A stretch of DNA of 64,000 bases from Spiribacter sp. 1M189 (lineage in GTDB: Bacteria > Pseudomonadota > Gammaproteobacteria > Nitrococcales > Nitrococcaceae), in assembly GCF_040838345.1 (NCBI RefSeq), contig NZ_JBAKFF010000001.1, positions 992,001-1,056,000 of the forward strand. Direction: 5' to 3'. The position numbers and the translations under genes were made by a program. A model generated the notes under the pieces. It did not search any database and was not told the origin of the DNA. It was given only the letters and a program-made list of their open reading frames with translations. This document shows positions 1 to 10,210 of the stretch, one piece after another. Numbering within the stretch: the first letter of the stretch is position 1; the number at the start of each line of letters is the position of its first letter.

Positions 1-566
1 CGCTGGGTATCGCGCTCGTCCCGCGCCCTCAGCTCCTGCAAAAGATCCGCCAGATTAGCAGCAACACCCTGCTCCATCAACTGCTTATGGCGCCGCCGGG
101 CGCGTTCTCCGGCGCTCGCCGTCAGAAATATCTTCACTGGTGCATCCGGGAAAACGACCGTTCCCATATCGCGGCCGTCGGCCACCAGGCCGGGAGGCTG
201 GCGGAATTCCCGCTGGCGATCGAGCAGCGCCTGGCGGACAGCCGGGACGGCGGCCAGAACAGACGCCCGCTCGCCGCAGGCTTCCGCACGGATTGCGTCA
301 CTTACGACCTCGCCATCGAGTACGACTTCACCGGCGTCGCCACCCTCGGTGGGGAAGCGAATATCCAGTGCCTCCGCGAGCGCCACCAAGCGGTCGATGT
401 CGCTGGACCCGACATCAGCCCGCAGAGAAGCGAGCGCCAGAAGCCGATAGATGGCGCCGCTGTCGAGCAGATGCCAGCCCAACCGCTCCGCCAATGCCCG
501 CGCGATGGTGCCCTTCCCGGCGCCGCCCGGGCCGTCGATTGTGACCACGCCGGCCGGCGCACTCAT
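1..566 (-). CDS. cmk: Cytidylate kinase, 3' end cut by window edge
   Basis: Phosphorylates CMP/dCMP to the diphosphate in the cytoplasm. About 188 codons are visible and the stop lies outside the window. The N-terminus reads [20 protein letters not shown], a P-loop of the Cmk type (GPGGAGKGT), followed by LLDSGAIYR and, further on, [12 protein letters not shown], both typical of CMP kinases. The last visible residues (RARDERDTQ) match the family's conserved RxxRD segment. Its ATG overlaps the aroA stop by four bases (ATGA), so translation is probably coupled to aroA. In many gammaproteobacteria rpsA and ihfB follow cmk; here they would lie beyond the window. Confidence 0.93.
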   Translation of the reverse strand, partial: MSAPAGVVTIDGPGGAGKGTIARALAERLGWHLLDSGAIYRLLALASLRADVGSSDIDRLVALAEALDIRFPTEGGDAGEVVLDGEVVSDAIRAEACGERASVLAAVPAVRQALLDRQREFRQPPGLVADGRDMGTVVFPDAPVKIFLTASAGERARRRHKQLMEQGVAANLADLLQELRARDERDTQ

Positions 567-1891
567 GCGGCTCTCTCCTCGGCGCGAATGGCCAGACCGG
601 CGCGATGCGCCAGCTCAACGAAGCCGGGGAACGAGGTGTCCACCTCGGCGCAGTCATCAATGGTAACGGGACCGTCCGCGGCCAGCGCCGCCATGGCGAA
701 GGACATGGCAATGCGATGATCACCATAGGCCTTGACATGCCCTCCTCGCAGTTGTCCTCCCACGATGCGGATCCCATCGGGCTGCGGATAGACCTCGATG
801 CCCAGTTTGGCGAGCCCCTCCGCCATAACAGCGATCCGGTCGCTCTCCTTGACGCGCAACTCCTCGGCACCGCGCAGCACCGTCTCACCATGCGCACAGG
901 CAGCCGCCACAAAGATGGCCGGGAATTCGTCGATGGCGAGCGGCACCAACTCCGGCGGGATGTCGATTCCCTGCAGCGGCGCAGGCTCCACGGTGAGTTT
1001 CCCGACCGGCTCACCCGCATCGGTATGCCGGGCATCGATATCAATCGATGCCCCCATGCGCTGGAGGATCTCGATTACCCCGGTGCGGGTGGGATTAAGC
1101 CCGACATTGGTGAATGTCACCGAGGCCTGCGAGGCGATCGAGGCACCCACCAGGAAAAACGCCGCTGACGAGATATCACCGGGGACGGCGACTTCGCCAC
1201 CCGTCAGGGAGGCGCCGCCGGTAATCCGCACCCGCGGGCCTTTCACATCAACGGGCACGCCGAAGGCGGTGAGCATGCGCTCGGTGTGATCTCGGGTCAC
1301 GGCCGGCTCAATCACGCAGGTCTCGCCCTCGGCGTAGAGGCCAGCGAGCAACAACGCCGATTTGACCTGGGCACTGGCCATGGGCATCTCGTAGTCAATG
1401 CCCCGCAGACCCGGCACAGGCTCGATCCGCAGGGGTGCGGTGCCGTTCGATGCGGTGCCGATTCGTGCACCCATACGTGTGAGCGGATCGGTGACCCGGC
1501 GCATCGGCCGCCGCATCAGCGAGGCATCGCCCACCAGCTCGCTCACGAAGGGTTGTCCGGCCAGAAGGCCGCTGAAAAGGCGCATGGAGGTCCCCGAGTT
1601 ACCCAGATCAAGCGGTGAATCCGCGGCCTGCAGCCCGTGCAGCCCCACCCCCTGGATCCTCAAACGGCCATCCTCAGGCCCCTCGATCCGCACGCCGAGC
1701 GCCCGCATGGCGGCCAGCGTGGCCATGGCGTCGTCCCCCTCGAGAAACCCCTCGACCCGGGTCTCGCCCTCGGCAATGGAGCCCAGCATCACCGAGCGGT
1801 GGGAAATGGACTTGTCCCCAGGCACCTGCACGTCGCCGTGCAGCGCCCCGCCCGGCTCCACGATGAACCGTCGGCCAACCTTCAAAGGCAT
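563..1891 (-). CDS. aroA: 3-phosphoshikimate 1-carboxyvinyltransferase (EPSP synthase, class II type)
   Basis: Joins shikimate-3-phosphate and phosphoenolpyruvate in the sixth step of the shikimate pathway. The protein is 442 residues, a normal length. The start MPLKVGRRF was chosen because it begins just 19 bases after the tyrA stop; the reading frame upstream of it is only the shadow of tyrA. Four short motifs used to separate class II enzymes are present: GDKS (class I has GSKS), SAQVK, RDHTE and NPTR. The catalytic/binding region LGNSGTSMR is intact. The gene sits between tyrA and cmk, the usual position in gammaproteobacterial aromatic supraoperons. Confidence 0.96.
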   Translation of the reverse strand: MPLKVGRRFIVEPGGALHGDVQVPGDKSISHRSVMLGSIAEGETRVEGFLEGDDAMATLAAMRALGVRIEGPEDGRLRIQGVGLHGLQAADSPLDLGNSGTSMRLFSGLLAGQPFVSELVGDASLMRRPMRRVTDPLTRMGARIGTASNGTAPLRIEPVPGLRGIDYEMPMASAQVKSALLLAGLYAEGETCVIEPAVTRDHTERMLTAFGVPVDVKGPRVRITGGASLTGGEVAVPGDISSAAFFLVGASIASQASVTFTNVGLNPTRTGVIEILQRMGASIDIDARHTDAGEPVGKLTVEPAPLQGIDIPPELVPLAIDEFPAIFVAAACAHGETVLRGAEELRVKESDRIAVMAEGLAKLGIEVYPQPDGIRIVGGQLRGGHVKAYGDHRIAMSFAMAALAADGPVTIDDCAEVDTSFPGFVELAHRAGLAIRAEERAA

Positions 1892-1910
1892 CACATCGTC
1901 TCCGTTGTGC

Positions 1911-2789
1911 TTAGCGCTCGAACCAGTGCAGATGAGCATCGCGGGTCTGCTTTGCGCTTCGGAAGATCGCCTCGAGCCCCTCGGCATCGGCAGCCTCGAC
2001 CAGTTCGGCGAGTGTCTCCAGATCGCGCCGGTAACCGCCGAGCGCATCCAGTACCGCCTCGCGATTGCCAAGGCAGATGTCCCGCCACATGACCGGATCG
2101 CTGGAGGCAATGCGCGTGAAGTCGCGGAACCCACCAGCAGCGTAGCGAAGGATTTCTTCGTGATCCGGGGCTCGGGAGAGCATGTCCACCAGGCCGAAGG
2201 CGAGCAGATGCGGAAGATGCGAAGTGATCGCCAGCATGCGGTCATGGTGCTCGACGGACATGGTGATCACCTCCGCCCCGGCGCGCTCCCACATCCATTG
2301 CACGGAGGCCGTGGCATCGTCGCTGGTGTCGGCCGTGGGCGTGAGGATCACGCGACGTCCTTCGAACAGCGTGGCAAAAGCTGCCTCCACACCGCTGTGC
2401 TCGGTACCGGCAATGGGATGGCCGGGGACGAACGTCGTCGGGAAGCGCCCGAGCGCCGCTTCTACGTCATCAACGACACAACCCTTAGCGCTGCCGACGT
2501 CGGTGAGCACGGTGTCGGCGTCAAGACATGGTCGAAGCTGCTCCATGACACCGCGAACGGAACCGAGTGGCACGCCCAGCACGACCAGGTCACAGCCGGC
2601 CAATGCCTCGGATGGGTCAAGGCTGTAGCGGTCAATCGCGCCCAGTTCCCGGGCCCGTGCCAGCTGCTCGGCACGACGTCCCAACCCAACGACTTCGCCG
2701 ACAGCGTCAGCGCGCTTCAGCGCAAGCCCGAGGGAACCCGCGATGAGGCCGACACCGACCAGGCAGACACGCCTTGGCTGAACAGCCAC
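1911..2789 (-). CDS. tyrA: Prephenate dehydrogenase (TyrA family)
   Basis: Oxidatively decarboxylates prephenate (or dehydrogenates arogenate) for tyrosine synthesis. The 292-residue protein opens with a Rossmann fold, GVGLIAGSLGLALKR, near residues 12-26. The usual second GG of GLIGGS is replaced by AG, a tolerated variation. Further family motifs are VGSAKG and FVPGHPIAGTEHSGVEAA (around 120-145). There is no fused chorismate mutase or ACT domain. The start is GTG, nine bases after the pheA stop. Whether it prefers prephenate or arogenate cannot be told from the sequence. Confidence 0.93.
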   Translation of the reverse strand: MAVQPRRVCLVGVGLIAGSLGLALKRADAVGEVVGLGRRAEQLARARELGAIDRYSLDPSEALAGCDLVVLGVPLGSVRGVMEQLRPCLDADTVLTDVGSAKGCVVDDVEAALGRFPTTFVPGHPIAGTEHSGVEAAFATLFEGRRVILTPTADTSDDATASVQWMWERAGAEVITMSVEHHDRMLAITSHLPHLLAFGLVDMLSRAPDHEEILRYAAGGFRDFTRIASSDPVMWRDICLGNREAVLDALGGYRRDLETLAELVEAADAEGLEAIFRSAKQTRDAHLHWFER

Positions 2790-2798
2790 CCGCTTGCC

Positions 2799-3905
2799 CT
2801 ATGCCACCGAGCGCGGGTAGGAACCCAGGATCTTGAGCAGGCTCGCCAGTTGCTGCATCTCCCCCAGCGCACGTTTTAGATCCGGATCCTCGGCGTGGCC
2901 GACCAGGTCGATGAAAAAGACGTACTCCCACATGCCCTCGGGCGAAGGCCGCGACTCAAGTCGCGTCATGTTCAGCCCGTAGCGCGCCAGTGGCGCAAGC
3001 AGACCGGCCAGTCCGCCCGGCCGGTTCTCGCGCGCGATCACCAGCGAGGTCTTGTCCTCTCCGGTGGGCTCGGGGCTCTCCTTGCCGAGCACCAGGAACC
3101 GGGTACTGTTCGCAGCGCCATCCTGAATCGAGGGTTGTGGCACGGGCAGTCCATACCGCTCGGCCGCCGCATCCGAGGCAATCGCCGCCGCCGTCGGATC
3201 GTCGCCTGCCAGGCGGGCCGCCTCGGCCGTACTGGATACCGCGATACGCTCGGCCGCCGGTAGATGCGTCTCCAGCCATGAGCGACACTGCGCGAGACCC
3301 TGCCGATGGGAATAGACCCGGCGGATATCGCCGAGCGAAGTGGCGTGGCTGGCAAGGTTCTGCACGATCGGCATCTCAACCTCGCCGACGATCTGCAGGG
3401 GTGAGGACAGTAGCCGATCCAGCGTATGCGTCACCATTCCCTCGGTGGAGTTCTCCACTGGCACGACGCCGTACTCGGCGCCGCCAGCCTCGACCTCCCG
3501 GAAGACCGCATCGATACCGTCCAGGGGCAGACTACGGATCGAATGCCCGAAGTGTTTGAGCGCGGCTTCCTGCGTGAAGGTCCCCTCCGGACCCAGAAAG
3601 GCAACGCGTAATGGACGCTGGAGCGCGAGGCAGGCGGACATGATCTCGCGGAACAGCCGCGTCACGTCCTCGTCGGCAAGTGGCCCCTGGTTGGCATCCC
3701 GCACCCGCCGGAGCACTTCCGCCTCGCGGGCGGGGCGATAATAGTCACCGGAATCCCCCGCTGCCTGCTTGGCCGCGGCCACCTCCGCCGCCGCCTGCGC
3801 CCGCTCGTTGACCAGTCTCAAGAGCTCGTCATCGATCCCGTCGATACGGGCCCGAATGGATTCCAGCGACTCACCCGTCACGCCTGCCCCCGTTGTGTCA
3901 CTCAA
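2799..3905 (-). CDS. pheA: Bifunctional chorismate mutase/prephenate dehydratase (P-protein)
   Basis: Converts chorismate to prephenate and then phenylpyruvate. Domain order: AroQ-type chorismate mutase (about residues 13-95), prephenate dehydratase (about 98-275, with GPEGTFTQEAALKHFG near its start and NSTRFLVLG near its end), then a C-terminal ACT domain (about 285-365) containing the ESRPSPEG phenylalanine-binding motif, so feedback inhibition by phenylalanine is expected. The 5' end is ambiguous. A TTG at 3905 gives 368 residues and overlaps serA by eight bases. A GTG at 3881, preceded by a GGGGGCAGG ribosome site, gives 360 residues and a more typical N-terminus (TGESLESIRARIDGID). Confidence 0.94.
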   Translation of the reverse strand: MSDTTGAGVTGESLESIRARIDGIDDELLRLVNERAQAAAEVAAAKQAAGDSGDYYRPAREAEVLRRVRDANQGPLADEDVTRLFREIMSACLALQRPLRVAFLGPEGTFTQEAALKHFGHSIRSLPLDGIDAVFREVEAGGAEYGVVPVENSTEGMVTHTLDRLLSSPLQIVGEVEMPIVQNLASHATSLGDIRRVYSHRQGLAQCRSWLETHLPAAERIAVSSTAEAARLAGDDPTAAAIASDAAAERYGLPVPQPSIQDGAANSTRFLVLGKESPEPTGEDKTSLVIARENRPGGLAGLLAPLARYGLNMTRLESRPSPEGMWEYVFFIDLVGHAEDPDLKRALGEMQQLASLLKILGSYPRSVA

Positions 3906-5067
3906 TCACGCGCACGGCAAGAACGCCCTCAGTCTCCCGGAGGCGATCGGCCACATCCGCCGTCAGCTTGCCATCAATATCGACGACACTGTAAGCGAGA
4001 TCACCCCGCGATTTGTTGTACATATCGGCGATGTTCAAGCCGGCCTCCGCGACCGCCGAGGAAATCTGCCCCAGCATGTTGGGCACGTTGGCGTTGACCA
4101 CCGTCAGCCGATCACCGCTGCCGTTACGTGGCAGGATCAACTCCGGGAAATTCACCGAGTTGCTGATATTGCCGGTCTCAAGGAAGTCCCTGACCTCGTC
4201 GGCGGCCATGATGGCGCAGTTCTCCTGCGCCTCGTTGGTGGACGCGCCGATATGCGGCAGCGCCACGACGCCATCCTGACCCTTCAGCGTCGCCGAGGGG
4301 AAATCGCAGACATAGGTGCGAAGCCGCCCCTGATCAAGCGAGCGGACAATCGCCTCATCGTCGACGATGCCGGCGCGGGCGAAATTGAGCAGCACCTGCC
4401 CCTCCCGCGCGCCGGCCAGACGGGCGCCGTTGATCATCCCGCGCGTCTCGTCGGTCTCCGGCACATGCAGGGTGACGATGTCGGCGGCGGCCATCACTTC
4501 GTCCACGCTGTGGGCGCGTCGCACGCCGGCCTCTAGGTTCCAGGCGCTGCGCACGGTGATCTTGGGGTCATAGCCGATGACCTTCATGCCCAGCGAGGAC
4601 GCGGCATTGGCCACGTTGACACCAATGGCGCCCAGGCCGATGACACCCAGGGTCCGGCCCGGCAGCTCGAAGCCGGTAAAGCGCTTTTTCTCCGCCTCCG
4701 CGGTCTGGTTCATCTCGGCATCGCTACCGGTCAGCGACTCGGCAAAGGCCCAGGCGGGGCAGATGTTGCGTGCCGCCAGGAACATGCCGGCGATAACCAG
4801 CTCCTTGACCGCGTTGGCGTTGGCGCCGGGGGCATTGAACACCGGGATGCCCCGCTGACTCATGGCGTCGACAGGGATGTTATTCACACCAGCACCGGCA
4901 CGACCCACGGCCTTGAGCGTCTCGGGGATCGACCAGTCATGCAGTTTGGCGGATCGCAGCAGGACCGCGTCCGGCTGCTGTATTTCCGAGGACACCTCGA
5001 ACCGCTCGCGCGGCAGGCGATCCAGCCCACGGGCCGATATATTGTTGAAAGTCAGTACTTTGTACAT
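3898..5067 (-). CDS. serA: D-3-phosphoglycerate dehydrogenase
   Basis: First step of serine synthesis, oxidising 3-phosphoglycerate with NAD. The 389-residue protein is the short SerA form: substrate domain, Rossmann domain with GVIGLGAIGVNVANAA (about 140-155), catalytic region with RAGIVDDEAI and the His of ALPHIGASTNEA, then a C-terminal ACT domain (about 315-389; TVVNANVPNMLGQISSAV) that normally mediates serine feedback. The start ATG has GAGGAACA immediately upstream. It lies 10 bases after serC, so two serine-pathway enzymes are co-transcribed with the aromatic genes. Confidence 0.95.
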   Translation of the reverse strand: MYKVLTFNNISARGLDRLPRERFEVSSEIQQPDAVLLRSAKLHDWSIPETLKAVGRAGAGVNNIPVDAMSQRGIPVFNAPGANANAVKELVIAGMFLAARNICPAWAFAESLTGSDAEMNQTAEAEKKRFTGFELPGRTLGVIGLGAIGVNVANAASSLGMKVIGYDPKITVRSAWNLEAGVRRAHSVDEVMAAADIVTLHVPETDETRGMINGARLAGAREGQVLLNFARAGIVDDEAIVRSLDQGRLRTYVCDFPSATLKGQDGVVALPHIGASTNEAQENCAIMAADEVRDFLETGNISNSVNFPELILPRNGSGDRLTVVNANVPNMLGQISSAVAEAGLNIADMYNKSRGDLAYSVVDIDGKLTADVADRLRETEGVLAVRVIE

Positions 5068-5077
5068 TGTTCCTCAG

Positions 5078-6160
5078 TTAACCGTGACGTCGCTCAAAAT
5101 CGGCCATAAAGTCGATCAGGGCATCCACCCCGGACTCTGGCATGGCGTTGTAGATGCTCGCCCGCATGCCGCCCACGGAGCGATGCCCCTTCAGCGTATG
5201 CAGCCCGGCCTCCGCAGCCTCGCTAAGGAAAGTGCCGTCGAGCTGATCATCGGCCAGCACAAAGGGCACGTTCATCCACGAGCGCGCCAACGGATCCACC
5301 GGATTGCGGTAGAAAGAGGAGCCGTCAATGGCCGCGTAAAGCTTGTCCGCCTTGCGCTTGTTGCGCTCGGCCATCGCCTCGAGCCCACCCTCGCGCTTGA
5401 GCCACTGGAAGACCAGCCCCGCTATGTACCAGCTGTAGGTGGCCGGGGTATTGAGCATGGAATCCGCTCCGGCCTGTCGCTGGTAATCCCAGATCGCGGG
5501 AACCTGAGCACTGGCGCGATCAAGTAGATCATCGCGGACGATCACCACCGTCAGACCGGCCGGGCCGAAGTTCTTCTGCGCCCCGGCATAGATCACGCCG
5601 AAACGCGAGACATCCAGGGGCCGGGAGAGGAAGGTGGATGACATGTCGCTGACCAATGGCACGTCACCACTTTCCGGAATCTCCGGAAACTCGACGCCCG
5701 TGATGGTCTCATTGGCGCAGTAATGCAGGTAGGCGGCATCGGGATCCCGCTGCCATTCGGACTGCGGCGGAATGGCCATCGGATCACCGCTACCGCCATC
5801 GGCCACGACGTTGACCGATGCGTACTTGCGCGCCTCGGCAATGGCCTTCTTCGACCAGCTACCCGTGTTGACGTAGTCAGCGCTCCCGGCGCTACCCAGC
5901 AGGTTGAGCGGAACGGCGGAGAACTGCGCGGTCGCCCCGCCCTGCAGGAACAGCACGCGGTAGTTATCAGGCACTTTCAGAAGCTCGCGGAGGTCGACCT
6001 CGGCCTGCTCGGCGATGGACACAAAGGCCTTGCCACGATGGCTCATCTCCATAACGGACGTGCCGGTCCCGCGCCAGTCCAGCATTTCCTCGGCCGCCTG
6101 CTGCAGAACCGGTTCCGGCAACGTCGCCGGACCCGCGCTGAAGTTGTAAACACGCGACAT
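5078..6160 (-). CDS. serC: Phosphoserine aminotransferase
   Basis: PLP enzyme converting 3-phosphohydroxypyruvate to phosphoserine (and serving pyridoxine synthesis). It has 360 residues, begins [15 protein letters not shown] (family signature) and contains the PLP lysine in [12 protein letters not shown], followed by [16 protein letters not shown] ribosome site lies upstream of the ATG. The gene follows gyrA by 39 bases and precedes serA, in the conserved gyrA-serC order. Confidence 0.96.
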   Translation of the reverse strand: MSRVYNFSAGPATLPEPVLQQAAEEMLDWRGTGTSVMEMSHRGKAFVSIAEQAEVDLRELLKVPDNYRVLFLQGGATAQFSAVPLNLLGSAGSADYVNTGSWSKKAIAEARKYASVNVVADGGSGDPMAIPPQSEWQRDPDAAYLHYCANETITGVEFPEIPESGDVPLVSDMSSTFLSRPLDVSRFGVIYAGAQKNFGPAGLTVVIVRDDLLDRASAQVPAIWDYQRQAGADSMLNTPATYSWYIAGLVFQWLKREGGLEAMAERNKRKADKLYAAIDGSSFYRNPVDPLARSWMNVPFVLADDQLDGTFLSEAAEAGLHTLKGHRSVGGMRASIYNAMPESGVDALIDFMADFERRHG

Positions 6161-6199
6161 TGTGCGCTCCAGAGTTTTCAGTTGATTGCTAGAGAGGGT

Positions 6200-8770
6200 T
6201 CAGTCTGTATCGGGCTCGGGCTGCGCCGAGTCCTCGTCTTCCTCTCCTAGGGCCTCGACCCGCGCCATCCCGACCAGAGATTCCGCTTCGGAGAGGGTGA
6301 TCAGCTTTACGCCCTGAGTGTTGCGACCCAGCACGGATATCTCCGACGCCCGGGTGCGGACCAGCGTTCCGCCATTGGTGATGAGCATGAGCTCGTCTTC
6401 AGCGGTGACCTGGACAGCCCCCACGACCGCCCCGTTACGCTTCGATGTCTGGATGCCGATCACGCCCATGCCGCCGCGGCCCCGCAGCGGATAGTCATCC
6501 ACCGGGGTCAGCTTACCGTAGCCGTTTTCGGTGATCGTCAGGACATCACCGTCATCGAGGATCAGGCACTGGATCACCGTCTGACCGGGGGCGAGGCGGA
6601 CGCCGCGAACACCGGCAGCGGTCCTGCCCATGGGCCGCACATCGTCCTCCCTGAAACGGATGGCCTTGCCGGCGTCGGTGAGCAGCATGATATCGCGATC
6701 GCCGTCGGTGACGCCGACGTTGACCAGCGTGTCGTCCTCACCCAGGTTCACCGCAATAATGCCCGTCGAACGTGGCCGCGAGAAATGGGACAAGGGTGTT
6801 TTCTTGACCGTCCCCTGGCGCGTCGCCATGAACACGAAGTGATCGCCATCGAACTCGCTCACCGGCAGCACGGCATTGATTCGCTCGTCCGGCTCCAGCG
6901 GCAGCAGATTGACGATGGGTTTGCCGCGAGCGCCCCGGCTGCCATGCGGCAACTCATAGACCTTGAGCCAGTAGCATTTGCCCCGACTGGAGAAGCACAG
7001 CAGCGTGTCGTGGGTGTTCGCCACCCAGAGCTTGTCGACGAAATCCTCGTCACGCATCCGCGTCGCCGCCTTGCCCTTGCCGCCCCGGCGCTGCGCCTGA
7101 TAGGCATCCACCGGCTGGGATTTGGCGTAGCCGCTATGGGAGAGGGTGACCACCACATCCTGCGGCGGAATCAGGTCTTCGATGGACAGATCGAGTCGCG
7201 TCTCAAGGATCTCGGTCCGCCGGTCATCGCCGTAGCGTTCGCGGATCTCCTCGAGCTCCTCGCGGATGACCTGCATAAGGCGATCGCTGCTGCCGAGGAT
7301 ATCGAGCAGATCGGCGATGGTGTCCAGGATCTGCCGATATTCATCGACGATCTTGTCCTGTTCCAGCCCGGTCAGGCGGTGAAGGCGCAGATCGAGAATG
7401 GCCTGGGCCTGCGCCTCGGTGAGGCGATAGGCGTTGCCGATCAGACCGACATCACGGCCGAGCGACTCGGGTCGGGATGCTTCCGCGCCCGCACGCGAGA
7501 GCATCTCACTGACAACGCCTGGCGCCCAGTCACGCGCCACCAGCGCCGTCTTGGCATCCGCGGACGTCGGTGACGCCTTGATCAGGGCGATCACCTCGTC
7601 GATGTTGGCGAGTGCGACGGCCAACCCCTCGAGCACATGTGCCCGATCGCGTGCCTTGCGCAGTTCATAGACCGTGCGCCGCGTGACGACCTCGCGGCGG
7701 TGACGGATGAAAGCGTCGAGCACGTCCTTGAGGTTGTGCTGTCGCGGCTGCCCCTCGTGCAGCGCCACCATGTTGATGCCGAAGACCGTCTCCAGCTGAG
7801 TGTGCTGGTAGAGGTTGTTGAGCACCACCTCGGGGACCTCCCCGCGGCGCAGCTCAATGACCATGCGAATGCCATCCTTGTCGGACTCGTCGCGCAGCTC
7901 GGTGATGCCCTCGATGCGCTTTTCCTTGACCAGCTCGGCGATCTTCTCAAGCAGCCGGGCCTTGTTAACCTGGTAGGGCAGTTCCTCGACGATAATACTC
8001 GCCTTGCCGCTGGCATCATCATGCTCAAAACGGCAGCGTGCCCGCATGACCATCCGCCCGCGGCCAGTGCGATAGGCCTCGCGGATGCCCTCAACGCCAT
8101 TAATGATCCCGCGGGTGGGCAGATCCGGCCCCGGCACATAGGCCATCAGCGCCTCGACATCGAGACTATCATCGTCGATCAGCGCGATACAGGCATCCAC
8201 TACCTCACGGAGGTTATGGGGCGGAACATTGGTGGCCATGCCCACGGCGATACCCGAGCCACCATTGACAAGGAAGTTGGGCACCCGGGTCGGCAACACC
8301 TGCGGCTCCTGCTCGGAGCCATCGTAGTTGTCCGCGAAGTCGACGGTTTCCTTGTCGATATCGGCGAGGAGCTCGTGCGCCATGCGCGCCATGCGCACCT
8401 CGGTATAACGCATCGCCGCGGCGTTGTCGCCGTCGATGGAGCCGAAGTTGCCCTGGCCATCGACCAGCAGGTAGCGCATGGAAAAGTCCTGCGCCATCCG
8501 CACGATGGTATCGTATACGGCCGTGTCACCATGTGGGTGATACTTACCAATGACGTCTCCGACCACCCGGGCCGATTTCTTGTACGGGCGGTTCCAGTCA
8601 TTCCCCAGCTCCCGCATGGCGTAGAGAACGCGCCGGTGTACGGGCTTGAGCCCATCCCGGACATCGGGCAGGGCACGGCCGACAATGACGCTCATGGCGT
8701 AGTCCAGGTAGGACTGCCGCATCTCGTCTTCTAGGTTGACCGGGAGAATTTCCTTGGCGACGCTGGACAT
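6200..8770 (-). CDS. gyrA: DNA gyrase subunit A
   Basis: Breakage-reunion subunit of the type II topoisomerase that introduces negative supercoils. The 856-residue protein aligns without gaps to E. coli GyrA over the first 130 residues. The catalytic tyrosine lies in AAAMRYTE (position 122). The C-terminal domain has the GyrA box QRRGGKG, which separates it from ParC, followed by beta-pinwheel repeats and an acidic tail ([14 protein letters not shown]). In the quinolone region the sequence is [10 protein letters not shown], i.e. Thr at position 83 and Asp at 87; Thr83 is also the natural residue in Pseudomonas aeruginosa. Confidence 0.98.
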   Translation of the reverse strand: MSSVAKEILPVNLEDEMRQSYLDYAMSVIVGRALPDVRDGLKPVHRRVLYAMRELGNDWNRPYKKSARVVGDVIGKYHPHGDTAVYDTIVRMAQDFSMRYLLVDGQGNFGSIDGDNAAAMRYTEVRMARMAHELLADIDKETVDFADNYDGSEQEPQVLPTRVPNFLVNGGSGIAVGMATNVPPHNLREVVDACIALIDDDSLDVEALMAYVPGPDLPTRGIINGVEGIREAYRTGRGRMVMRARCRFEHDDASGKASIIVEELPYQVNKARLLEKIAELVKEKRIEGITELRDESDKDGIRMVIELRRGEVPEVVLNNLYQHTQLETVFGINMVALHEGQPRQHNLKDVLDAFIRHRREVVTRRTVYELRKARDRAHVLEGLAVALANIDEVIALIKASPTSADAKTALVARDWAPGVVSEMLSRAGAEASRPESLGRDVGLIGNAYRLTEAQAQAILDLRLHRLTGLEQDKIVDEYRQILDTIADLLDILGSSDRLMQVIREELEEIRERYGDDRRTEILETRLDLSIEDLIPPQDVVVTLSHSGYAKSQPVDAYQAQRRGGKGKAATRMRDEDFVDKLWVANTHDTLLCFSSRGKCYWLKVYELPHGSRGARGKPIVNLLPLEPDERINAVLPVSEFDGDHFVFMATRQGTVKKTPLSHFSRPRSTGIIAVNLGEDDTLVNVGVTDGDRDIMLLTDAGKAIRFREDDVRPMGRTAAGVRGVRLAPGQTVIQCLILDDGDVLTITENGYGKLTPVDDYPLRGRGGMGVIGIQTSKRNGAVVGAVQVTAEDELMLITNGGTLVRTRASEISVLGRNTQGVKLITLSEAESLVGMARVEALGEEDEDSAQPEPDTD

Positions 8771-8815
8771 CTAGCGGATCTCGACTGTAGGGAGCCAATC
8801 GGACGGTAAACGGCC

Positions 8816-8824
8816 ATCATAACA
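8816..8824 (-). promoter_or_regulatory. Extended -10 promoter for gyrA
   Basis: On the minus strand the sequence TGTTATGAT gives an extended -10 element (TG-N-TATGAT, five of six to TATAAT), about 39 bases from the gyrA ATG when a start near 8809 is assumed. There is no convincing -35 hexamer at 17 bases, which is usual for extended -10 promoters. Confidence 0.5.
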
Positions 8825-8861
8825 TGCGCCCGGATGGCCAGGCACCGGCCGCGCCGGGGCG

Positions 8862-9425
8862 CTACTCGCCGTCGACGCGCCGCGCCTGTTCCACCACCAC
8901 CAGTTCGACCGGCACATCCGCCATGCCATTACGACGACCGGTCTCGCCCGCCGCGATGCGATCGATGACGCCCATGCCGTCGATCACCCGGGCGAATACG
9001 GCATAGCCGAAGTCACGCTCGCCATGATCCAGAAAGGCATTATCGGCGAGGTTGACGAAAAACTGCGATGTCGCGCTGTCACGAACCTGAGTACGGGCCA
9101 TGGACAACGTGCCGCGCCCGTTCTTCAGGCCGTTATCGGCCTCATTCACGATCGGGTCCCGTGTCGGCTGGCGCGTCAGCTCCGCGTCAAAGCCACCGCC
9201 CTGGATCACGAAGCCGGGAATGACCCGATGAAAGACGGTTCCGTCATAGAATCCGTCATCGACGTAAGTCAGGAAATTCTCCACCGTCACCGGCGCATCC
9301 TCGGCGAACAGCTCGATGCGGAAATCACCGGCGGTGGTCTCGAACACCACCTGCGGGTTCTGGGCGCTGGCGGCGCCCGCGCCCACGGCGGCGGCGAGGG
9401 CGAATGCGATCGGCAACTGTTTCAT
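8862..9425 (-). CDS. ppiA: Periplasmic peptidyl-prolyl cis-trans isomerase, cyclophilin type
   Basis: Cyclophilin-fold proline isomerase assisting protein folding. The start MKQLPIAFALAAAVGAGAAS was chosen because GGAGGAAAGATC precedes it and it opens a clear signal peptide ending near ASA-Q, so the 187-residue product is probably exported. Core cyclophilin motifs follow: FHRVIPGFVIQGGGF, SATSQFFVNLADN and FGYAVFARVIDGM. It is transcribed divergently from ubiG, and its stop lies about 90 bases upstream of gyrA. Confidence 0.92.
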   Translation of the reverse strand: MKQLPIAFALAAAVGAGAASAQNPQVVFETTAGDFRIELFAEDAPVTVENFLTYVDDGFYDGTVFHRVIPGFVIQGGGFDAELTRQPTRDPIVNEADNGLKNGRGTLSMARTQVRDSATSQFFVNLADNAFLDHGERDFGYAVFARVIDGMGVIDRIAAGETGRRNGMADVPVELVVVEQARRVDGE

Positions 9426-9499
9426 GATCTTTCCTCCGTCTTGAGATGACCCTGGATTCTCGCACACCCCGGCGGGGCGGGCGTGTTAGAATTCAGTCA

Positions 9500-10210
9500 A
9501 TGGACGGCGATAACGCGGATCAGGGAGAAATCGGCAAGTTCGACCAGGATGCTAGTGCCTGGTGGGATGCTAAAGGCCCATTCGCACCGCTCCACGCCAT
9601 CACCCCCCTACGGCTTGACTACATCGAGACTCGAATCGGTTCCTTATCGGGGCTGCGGGTCGCTGATGTCGGCTGTGGCGGAGGCCTGCTCAGCGAGCCA
9701 ATGGCCGCCCGCGGGGCACGGGTGACCGGCATCGATCTCGCACCCGAGACACTCGAGACGGCCCGGTTGCATGCCCGTGCTTCCGGCCTGTCCATCGACT
9801 ACCGGGAAATCGCCGCCGAGGCACTGGCGGCCGAAGCGCCGGGGCGGTTCGATGTCGTGACCTGCATGGAGCTGCTTGAGCATGTGCCTGACCCGGCGGC
9901 CGTGGTCGAGGCCTGCGGCATGCTGGTACGCCCCGGCGGCGCGGTCTTTTTCTCCACCATCAACCGCAACATGCGCGCATGGCTTTTCGCCATCGTCGGC
10001 GCCGAGCACCTGCTGCGGCTGCTGCCCGCCGGAACGCATGACGCCAGGGCCTTCATCCGCCCCGCCGAACTGGCCCGTTGGGCACGTGGCAGCGGTCTCG
10101 AGATGAATCACCTCACCGGCCTGCATTACAATCCGCTGACACGGCAGTATTTCATGGCGGAAGACACTCGCGTGAACTATCTCGTGCACTGCACACGGAC
10201 AAAATCCTGA
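9500..10210 (+). CDS. ubiG: Ubiquinone biosynthesis O-methyltransferase
   Basis: SAM-dependent methyltransferase performing both O-methylations of ubiquinone synthesis. The 236-residue protein shows SAM motif I (VADVGCGGGLLSEPMA, about 51-66) and the UbiG signatures FDVVTCMELLEHVPDP and FFSTINRN. The ATG at 9500 (MDGDNADQGEIGKFD) is preferred over one at 9446, since family members begin shortly before the FDxxAxxWWD motif (here FDQDASAWWD). It overlaps the next gene by one base (TGATG). Ubiquinone is the electron acceptor of the complex I encoded at the other end of the window. Confidence 0.95.
   Translation: MDGDNADQGEIGKFDQDASAWWDAKGPFAPLHAITPLRLDYIETRIGSLSGLRVADVGCGGGLLSEPMAARGARVTGIDLAPETLETARLHARASGLSIDYREIAAEALAAEAPGRFDVVTCMELLEHVPDPAAVVEACGMLVRPGGAVFFSTINRNMRAWLFAIVGAEHLLRLLPAGTHDARAFIRPAELARWARGSGLEMNHLTGLHYNPLTRQYFMAEDTRVNYLVHCTRTKS

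Noticed and set aside
6200-8770. Acquired quinolone-resistance change in GyrA (Thr83)
   Set aside because: Thr at this position is the natural residue in several gammaproteobacteria, so it is not evidence of selection.
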